From assembly GCA_900549355.1 (NCBI GenBank), contig UROA01000018.1, positions 1 through 17,876 on the forward strand: a stretch of DNA of 17,876 nt, read 5' to 3'. Positions 13,561 to 17,876 of this stretch are shown here, in pieces. The position numbers and the translations under genes were made by a program. The DNA comes from an uncultured Collinsella sp. Lineage in GTDB: Bacteria; Actinomycetota; Coriobacteriia; Coriobacteriales; Coriobacteriaceae. The notes beneath the pieces are model-generated. The model had not been told where the DNA came from, made no database searches, and saw only the letters and a list, made by a program, of their open reading frames with translations. Each line of letters begins with the position of its first letter. Position 1 is the first letter of the stretch.

Positions 13561-15231
13561 ATGTCTCAAGAAACCATCCGCGCGGCCGAGCGTGCCGCGG
13601 GACAGGTGAAGACCATGTCGACGTATGATCCGGACTCCGACCAGCTGCATGAGGAATGCGGCATTTTTGGTGTGTGGGCACCCGATCGCGATGTGGCTCG
13701 ACTGACGTACTTTGGTCTGCGCGCGCTACAGCATCGCGGCCAGGAATCGGCGGGAATCGCCGTGGGTGATGGCGGCACGGTTATGGTTCGCAAAGACCTG
13801 GGGCTGCTCGATCGCGTGTTCTCCAACGCCGACCTGTCGACACTCTCCGGCCAGCTGGCCGTGGGCCACGTGCGCTATGGCACTGCCGGTGCCAAGAGCT
13901 GGGAAGCCTCGCAGCCGCATCTTTCTACCATCAACAGCGTCATTATCGCGCTCGCGCACAACGGTACCCTCGTCAACACCGACGAGCTGCGCCGCCAGCT
14001 GATCGAGCTGGGCGTGCCGTTCCTTTCCAATTCGGATTCCGAGGTCGCGACTAAGCTTATCGGCTACTTTACTCAGCGTACAGGCCATCTGCGCGAGGGC
14101 ATTCGCAAGACCATGGAGCTCGTGCGCGGCGGCTACGCCATGACGCTCATCAACGAGCAGGCACTCTACGCATTCCGCGATCCGCACGGCATTCGCCCGC
14201 TCGTGCTGGGCAAGCTGGTGGACGAGGGCCTGGACCAGGCCGATGCCGCATCCGTTTCGCAGCTGCCGTCGCAGGACGGCGCCGCGACGGTCGACTCCGC
14301 CGTCCGTGTCACGCGCGCCGGCGGCTGGGTCGTTGCTTCCGAGACCTGCGCACTCGACATCGTGGGTGCCGAGTACGTCCGTGACGTTCGTCCCGGCGAG
14401 ATTTTGCGCATCAGCGCCGAGGGTCTGGTATCCGAGCAGGGCGTGCCTGCAGCCGAAGAGCCCGCAAACTGCATCTTTGAGCAGGTCTACTTTGCCCGCC
14501 CCGACTCCATCATGAACGGCAAGAGCGTCTATGCCTGCCGTTACGACATGGGTCGTCAGCTGGCACACGAGGAGCCCGTCGAGGCCGATCTGGTCATCGG
14601 CGTGCCCGACTCCGGCCTGCCGCCCGCGGAGGGGTATTCGCACGAGAGCGGTATTCCCTTTGGCGAGGGCCTTATCAAGAACCGCTACGTGGGCCGTACG
14701 TTTATCGAGCCCACGCAGGAGCTGCGCGCCATGGGCGTGCGTATGAAACTCAACCCGCTGCGCGACAACATCGAGGGCAAGCGCCTGGTCGTCATCGACG
14801 ACTCCATCGTGCGCGGCACCACCATGGTGCAGCTCGTCAAGATGCTACGCAACGCTGGCGCCAAGGAGATTCATATCCGCATCAACTCGCCCGAGGTCAT
14901 CTGGCCGTGCTTCTACGGCATCGATACCGACGTGCAGTCGCAGCTCATCAGCGCCAACAAGACGGTCGATGAGATTTGCGAGTATATCGGCGCCGATTCG
15001 CTGGCCTTCCTTTCGGTCGAGGGCCTGCTTAAGGTCATGCCCAAGGGCGGTTACTGCGATGCGTGCTTTACCGGCCGCTACCCCGTGGCGATTCCCGAGA
15101 GTTTTGGCCGCGACAAGTTCATGGAGGGCTTTAAGCCCCGCAACCTGGACAAGCCGCTGCACTTTGATGACGACGCCGTGGTCGAGAAATACGACGACCG
15201 CAGCTGGGAAGAGGAACACGGCGAGGCCTAA
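13561..15231 (+). CDS. purF: Amidophosphoribosyltransferase, Fe-S (B. subtilis) type
   Basis: PurF catalyses the committed step of purine synthesis, PRPP plus glutamine to 5-phosphoribosylamine. The glutaminase domain starts at Cys33 (HEECGIFGVW, then RALQHRGQESAGIA), so a 32-residue propeptide would have to be removed to expose the N-terminal nucleophile. The PRTase domain has the PRPP loop VVIDDSIVRGTTM with Asp413/Asp414. Cys304, Cys450, Cys499 and Cys502 (NCIF, PCFYGID, YCDACF) match the four ligands of the B. subtilis 4Fe-4S cluster. At 556 residues it is about 80 longer than usual, owing to the propeptide and about 36 extra residues around 219-254 (Asp/Gln/Ser/Ala-rich). ATG 13561 has GAGGGG 5 nt upstream; ATG 13615 would give a 14-residue propeptide but has no ribosome site. 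Confidence 0.97.
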   Translation: MSQETIRAAERAAGQVKTMSTYDPDSDQLHEECGIFGVWAPDRDVARLTYFGLRALQHRGQESAGIAVGDGGTVMVRKDLGLLDRVFSNADLSTLSGQLAVGHVRYGTAGAKSWEASQPHLSTINSVIIALAHNGTLVNTDELRRQLIELGVPFLSNSDSEVATKLIGYFTQRTGHLREGIRKTMELVRGGYAMTLINEQALYAFRDPHGIRPLVLGKLVDEGLDQADAASVSQLPSQDGAATVDSAVRVTRAGGWVVASETCALDIVGAEYVRDVRPGEILRISAEGLVSEQGVPAAEEPANCIFEQVYFARPDSIMNGKSVYACRYDMGRQLAHEEPVEADLVIGVPDSGLPPAEGYSHESGIPFGEGLIKNRYVGRTFIEPTQELRAMGVRMKLNPLRDNIEGKRLVVIDDSIVRGTTMVQLVKMLRNAGAKEIHIRINSPEVIWPCFYGIDTDVQSQLISANKTVDEICEYIGADSLAFLSVEGLLKVMPKGGYCDACFTGRYPVAIPESFGRDKFMEGFKPRNLDKPLHFDDDAVVEKYDDRSWEEEHGEA

Positions 15232-15260
15232 AACCTGCCATGTAGGGACAGGTTTATTTT
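15231..15260 (+). terminator. Weak terminator or attenuator hairpin at the purF stop codon
   Basis: AAACCTG (15231-15237) pairs with CAGGTTT (15249-15255), followed by ATTTT. The same left arm can instead pair with TGGTAGGTTT (15260-15269, one G-T pair), and CAGGT can pair with ACCTG (15271-15275). These are mutually exclusive structures, so this may be a leaky terminator between purF and purM. Confidence 0.4.
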
Positions 15261-15288
15261 GGTAGGTTTTACCTGCTGTTTTGTTGAT

Positions 15289-15369
15289 ATGACGGCGCGC
15301 GCTGTTATGGCGCGCGCCGAAATGAACGCAACTATGAGCACCGTTTGGCGCCCGGGCGGCGGACGGTAG
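15289..15369 (+). CDS. Possible 26-codon ORF upstream of purM
   Basis: An ATG at 15289 opens a frame of 26 codons ending in TAG at 15367-15369 (MTARAVMARAEMN...GGGR), 18 nt before the purM start. There is no Shine-Dalgarno before any of its four in-frame ATGs, and the frame is built partly from the GGCGCGCGC/GCGCGCGCC hairpin (15294-15302 with 15310-15318). It might be a leader peptide, but chance is the more likely explanation. The rest of the 156-nt gap holds only the hairpins described. Confidence 0.2.
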   Translation: MTARAVMARAEMNATMSTVWRPGGGR

Positions 15370-15387
15370 TGGGAGAGGAAGGCTCAG

Positions 15388-16491
15388 ATGAGCGACAGCA
15401 AGCATGTGACGTATGAGGATGCCGGCGTCGATACCGCCGAGGGCGGCCGCGCCGTCGACGCTATTAAGCAGATGGTCAAGGACACCAACCGTCCCGAGGT
15501 CATCGGCGGCATCGGTGGCTTCGGTGGCCTGTTCTCGGCTGCCGCGCTTAAGGATATGGAAGACCCGATTCTGATTAGCGGTACCGACGGCGTGGGCACC
15601 AAGCTCGTGCTCGCCCAGATCATGGACCGTCACGAGACGGTGGGCCAGGACCTGGTTGCTATGTGCGTCAACGACATTCTGGCTTCGGGCGCCGAGCCGC
15701 TGTTCTTCCTGGACTACGTTGCCATCGGCCACATCGAGGCCGAGCACATGGCAAAGATCATCAAGGGTGTAGCCGACGGCTGTAAGCTCGCGGGCTGCGC
15801 GCTCGTGGGCGGTGAGATGGCCGAGCACCCCGGCGTCATGGCTCCTGCCGACTACGACCTTGCCGGATTTACCGTGGGCGTTGTCGACCGTCCCAAGATG
15901 CTCGACCCCGCGAACGTCCGCCCCGGCGACGTGATCCTGGGCCTGCCTTCCACTGGCGTGCACTCCAACGGCTACTCGCTCGTGCGCAAGGTCATTGGCG
16001 TCGACGGCATTAAGCCGGGCACGCCCGAGGCCGCCGCTAAGGCCGAGGAGCTGAGCCGTCCGCTCGAGGAACTCGGCGGCGCATCGCTGGCAGACGCCCT
16101 GCTGGCTCCCACGCGCATCTACGTCAAGCCGATTCTGGAGCTGCTGCGCGGCGGCGCCAACGTGCACGCTATCGCCCACATCACTGGCGGCGGTATTACC
16201 GAGAACCTCAACCGCGCGCTTGCCGACGACGTCGACGCCGTGGTCACCCGCAACGGCGCCGAGATGGGTTGGGACGTTCCGCCCGTCATCACCTACGTGT
16301 CGCGCCAGGCCGAGCTCGCGCCCAACGAGGCATGCAAGACCTTCAACATGGGCGTTGGCCTGTGCCTGATCGTCGCCCCCGAGGACGAGGCTGCCGTGAC
16401 CGAGGCCCTGGTCGCGCTGGGCGAGAAGCCGTTCCGCGTGGGCGAGTGCGTCGAGGGCTCCGGTAAGGTCGTGTACTCCGATGAGCGCTAA
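15388..16491 (+). CDS. purM: Phosphoribosylformylglycinamidine cyclo-ligase (AIR synthetase)
   Basis: PurM closes the imidazole ring (FGAM plus ATP to AIR), step 5 of purine synthesis. The 367-residue protein has the PurM/PurL fold signatures: GIGGFGGLF (41-49), GTDGVGTKL (65-73), the DLVAMCVNDILASGAEPLFF segment, GGEMAEHPGVM, and TGGGITENL (266-274). Length is slightly above the usual 340-350. ATG 15388 has AGAGGAAGG 5 nt upstream. Its last 11 nt overlap the purN start in another frame (ATGAGCGCTAA), typical of translational coupling. Confidence 0.97.
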   Translation: MSDSKHVTYEDAGVDTAEGGRAVDAIKQMVKDTNRPEVIGGIGGFGGLFSAAALKDMEDPILISGTDGVGTKLVLAQIMDRHETVGQDLVAMCVNDILASGAEPLFFLDYVAIGHIEAEHMAKIIKGVADGCKLAGCALVGGEMAEHPGVMAPADYDLAGFTVGVVDRPKMLDPANVRPGDVILGLPSTGVHSNGYSLVRKVIGVDGIKPGTPEAAAKAEELSRPLEELGGASLADALLAPTRIYVKPILELLRGGANVHAIAHITGGGITENLNRALADDVDAVVTRNGAEMGWDVPPVITYVSRQAELAPNEACKTFNMGVGLCLIVAPEDEAAVTEALVALGEKPFRVGECVEGSGKVVYSDER

Positions 16492-17182
16492 CGAGCAGAT
16501 GGCTGCTGCCGCGAGCCTGGGCTTTGTGCCCTACACCCGTCCGACCGGCACCGATACGGCCGAGCCGCTCAAGATCGGTGTGCTCATCAGCGGTTCGGGT
16601 ACCAACCTGCAGGCGCTGATCGATCTGATCGCTGCCGGCAAACTCAACGCTTCGATTGAGCTTGTGGTGTCGAGCCGTCCTTCGGCTAAGGGTTTGCAGC
16701 GCGCTGAGCGCGCGGGCATCCAGACGCTTACGCTGTCCAAGGATGTCTATGCCGACCTCATCGCCGCCGACGAGATCATCGCGCACGAGCTGCTCGAGCG
16801 CGGCTGCGAATATGTGGTCATGGCCGGCTACATGCGCATGGTGCACACGCCGCTGCTGGCGGCGTTTCCCAACCGCGTGGTCAACTTGCATCCGGCACTG
16901 CTGCCGAGCTTTACCGGCGCGCATGCGATCGACGATGCCTTTGCGCGCGGCGTCAAGGTAACCGGTGTGACCGTGCACTTTGCCAACGAGATTTACGACA
17001 ACGGCCCCATCATCGCCCAGCGTGCGCTGGCTGTTGAGGAGGGCTGGGATGTCGACACGCTCGAGGAGCACATCCACGCGATTGAGCACGTGCTGTATCC
17101 CGAGGTCGTGCAGATGCTCGCCGACGGCCGCGTCCACGTGCTGGAGAGCGGCAAGGTGGCAATTGACGCGCCTCGCGGCTAG
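16481..17182 (+). CDS. purN: Phosphoribosylglycinamide formyltransferase (GAR transformylase)
   Basis: PurN transfers a formyl group from 10-formyltetrahydrofolate to GAR, step 3 of purine synthesis. The fold begins at about residue 30 with IGVLISGSGTNLQALID. The catalytic triad is present: Asn135 and His137 in NLHPALLPSF, and Asp173 in YDNGPIIAQ; the 38-residue spacing between Asn and Asp equals that in E. coli (106 to 144). The 233-residue protein has an N-terminal extension of about 29 residues beyond typical PurN, if ATG 16481 is used. That start overlaps purM by 11 nt and has only a weak AAGG upstream, so re-initiation after purM is likely; ATG 16499 is an alternative. A terminator follows. 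Confidence 0.97.
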   Translation: MSANEQMAAAASLGFVPYTRPTGTDTAEPLKIGVLISGSGTNLQALIDLIAAGKLNASIELVVSSRPSAKGLQRAERAGIQTLTLSKDVYADLIAADEIIAHELLERGCEYVVMAGYMRMVHTPLLAAFPNRVVNLHPALLPSFTGAHAIDDAFARGVKVTGVTVHFANEIYDNGPIIAQRALAVEEGWDVDTLEEHIHAIEHVLYPEVVQMLADGRVHVLESGKVAIDAPRG

Positions 17183-17213
17183 CGGCGCACAGTACAATTT
17201 AGCCGAGTAGTCA

Positions 17214-17258
17214 GGGTGGTCATTGGCGCCAAGGCGCGCGTGGCCACCTTTTGTTTTT
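17214..17258 (+). terminator. Rho-independent terminator after purN
   Basis: GGTGGTCA (17215-17222) pairs with TGGCCACC (17241-17248), one G-T pair, extendable by another wobble, and is followed by TTTTGTTTTT. The loop holds a TTGGCGCCAA palindrome. It ends the purF-purM-purN unit 32 nt after the purN stop. Confidence 0.85.
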
Positions 17259-17269
17259 GGCAGTTATTG

Positions 17270-17307
17270 GGGACGTTCTTGAATGACTAGTCGTTTAAGA
17301 ACGTCCC
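17270..17307. repeat. 38-bp palindrome with GGGACGTTCTT arms
   Basis: GGGACGTTCTT (17270-17280) is perfectly complementary to AAGAACGTCCC (17297-17307). The 16 bases between also pair apart from two G-T positions, ending in the 8-bp palindrome GACTAGTC (17285-17292), so the whole unit is one near-perfect palindrome. It lies 12 nt after the purN terminator T-run and 27 nt before the PTS gene. No T-run follows; it could be a REP-like element or an operator of the PTS gene. Confidence 0.8.
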
Positions 17308-17334
17308 AGGTGACTAGGTGAGAGAGGTGAGCGC

Positions 17335-17799
17335 ATGGCGGATAACGAAGCGCTGTTTACGCCTGAGCTGGTGTTTTTTGATTGGGAGTGTGCGACGCCG
17401 GATGAGGTGTTTGCGCGGCTCGAGGGCGAGCTTGCACCACGTGGCTACATTGCCGACGGTTGGCTCGACGCCGTTCGCACGCGCGAGGATGCCTATCCCA
17501 CGGGTCTTGCCATGCCGGCGGCAAACATTGCCATTCCGCATACCGATCCGGGGTTTGTGGCCAAGCCCTATATCGCGGTGGTGAAGCCCGCCGCGCCCGT
17601 GACATTTAACGCTATGGCTGGCATGGGCGCTCCGGTGCCGGCGCAGATCGTCATCAATCTGGGCATCGCTGAGCCGGGCGGCCAGGTCGAGGCCCTGCAG
17701 GCGCTCATGAACATCTTTATGGACGCCGATGCCGCAGCCGACGTGCTCGGCCAAACCACGCCGCAGGGCATGGTCGACGCCATCCGCCGCCACTTCTAA
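17335..17799 (+). CDS. PTS sugar transporter EIIA component, galactitol/fructose-mannitol superfamily
   Basis: A cytoplasmic EIIA phosphocarrier that accepts phosphate from HPr and passes it to a cognate EIIB. The 154-residue length fits a single EIIA domain of the PTS_EIIA_2 fold. The phospho-accepting histidine is His69 in NIAIPHTDP; upstream RTREDAYPTGLAM matches the family pattern before the active-site strand. The C-terminal helix (ALQALMNIFMDADAAADVL) is also typical. ATG 17335 has GAGAGG (17322-17327) with a 7-nt spacer. It resembles GatA; EIIB and EIIC genes would be expected downstream, beyond the window. The sugar cannot be determined. A 38-bp palindrome sits just upstream. Confidence 0.9.
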   Translation: MADNEALFTPELVFFDWECATPDEVFARLEGELAPRGYIADGWLDAVRTREDAYPTGLAMPAANIAIPHTDPGFVAKPYIAVVKPAAPVTFNAMAGMGAPVPAQIVINLGIAEPGGQVEALQALMNIFMDADAAADVLGQTTPQGMVDAIRRHF

Positions 17800-17817
17800 G
17801 GTGGGGCTGAGTCGGCA

Positions 17818-17835
17818 CTTGGGGACGTTCCTTTT
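17818..17835 (+). repeat. Further copy of the GGGACGTTC intergenic motif
   Basis: CTTGGGGACGTTCCTTTT after the EIIA gene shares the GGGGACGTTC core with the palindrome upstream of that gene. No complementary arm is seen before the window ends. The remaining bases to 17876 hold no gene I can support. Confidence 0.4.
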
Positions 17836-17876
17836 AATATGAGCAGGACATTGTCAAGAGGCAAAATCGGGCCTGG

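Noticed and set aside
14845..16179. A 444-codon minus-strand frame spanning the purF end and purM
   Set aside because: It crosses two certain genes and their gap without domain content; a shadow of purF and purM.
17839..17876. Possible start of another gene (MSRTLSRGKIG...) at the right edge
   Set aside because: No Shine-Dalgarno upstream and only 12 codons visible; it cannot be supported.
1..17876. CRISPR array, tRNA, rRNA, prophage or insertion sequence
   Set aside because: No regularly spaced repeats, no cloverleaf or rRNA-like stretches, and no transposase, integrase or phage motifs were seen on either strand.

Overview
The window is a GC-rich bacterial chromosome segment carrying core nucleotide-biosynthesis genes. 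Strong third-position G/C bias, short intergenic gaps, a sortase B, a B. subtilis-type iron-sulfur PurF and a PyrR-type RNA element upstream of carA together suggest an anaerobic Gram-positive actinobacterium, most likely a gut Coriobacteriia member such as Collinsella or a relative. That placement is inference from protein flavour and composition; no rRNA or other phylogenetic marker is present. I see no tRNA, rRNA, CRISPR array, integrase, transposase or phage gene.

Layout, left to right: the 3' part of purD, followed closely by a Nudix hydrolase gene (about 1-1890). A gap holding a perfect 12-bp hairpin and a roughly 100-bp imperfect inverted repeat comes next (1889-2135). A half-size ABC exporter and an unrecognised single-pass membrane protein follow, ending at a strong terminator (2136-4939). 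The carA-carB pair has a leader with a PyrR-binding hairpin that includes the Shine-Dalgarno sequence (4940-9861). Then come purE, a class B sortase and a MoaE-like protein, ending at a bidirectional terminator shared with a convergent minus-strand membrane protein of the CmpB/PF06541 type (9862-13266). Divergent from that gene is purF, then purM and purN (purM/purN overlap by 11 nt), then a terminator, a 38-bp palindrome and a PTS EIIA gene of the galactitol/fructose type (13267-17799).

PurF, PurD, PurN, PurM and PurE catalyse steps 1, 2, 3, 5 and 6 of IMP synthesis. CarAB makes carbamoyl phosphate for pyrimidine and arginine synthesis. The purine genes lie in at least three separate transcription units interleaved with membrane and cell-surface genes, and purL, purC, purB, purH and purK are not in the window.

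I found no convincing new multi-gene system. The most interesting features are regulatory or architectural: the PyrR-type element that overlaps the carA ribosome binding site; a GGGACGTT-containing palindromic motif recurring in several intergenic regions; clade-type insertions in CarA and PurF; a MoaE-like protein lacking one of the two catalytic lysines; and a possible small ORF with alternative hairpins in the purF-purM gap.
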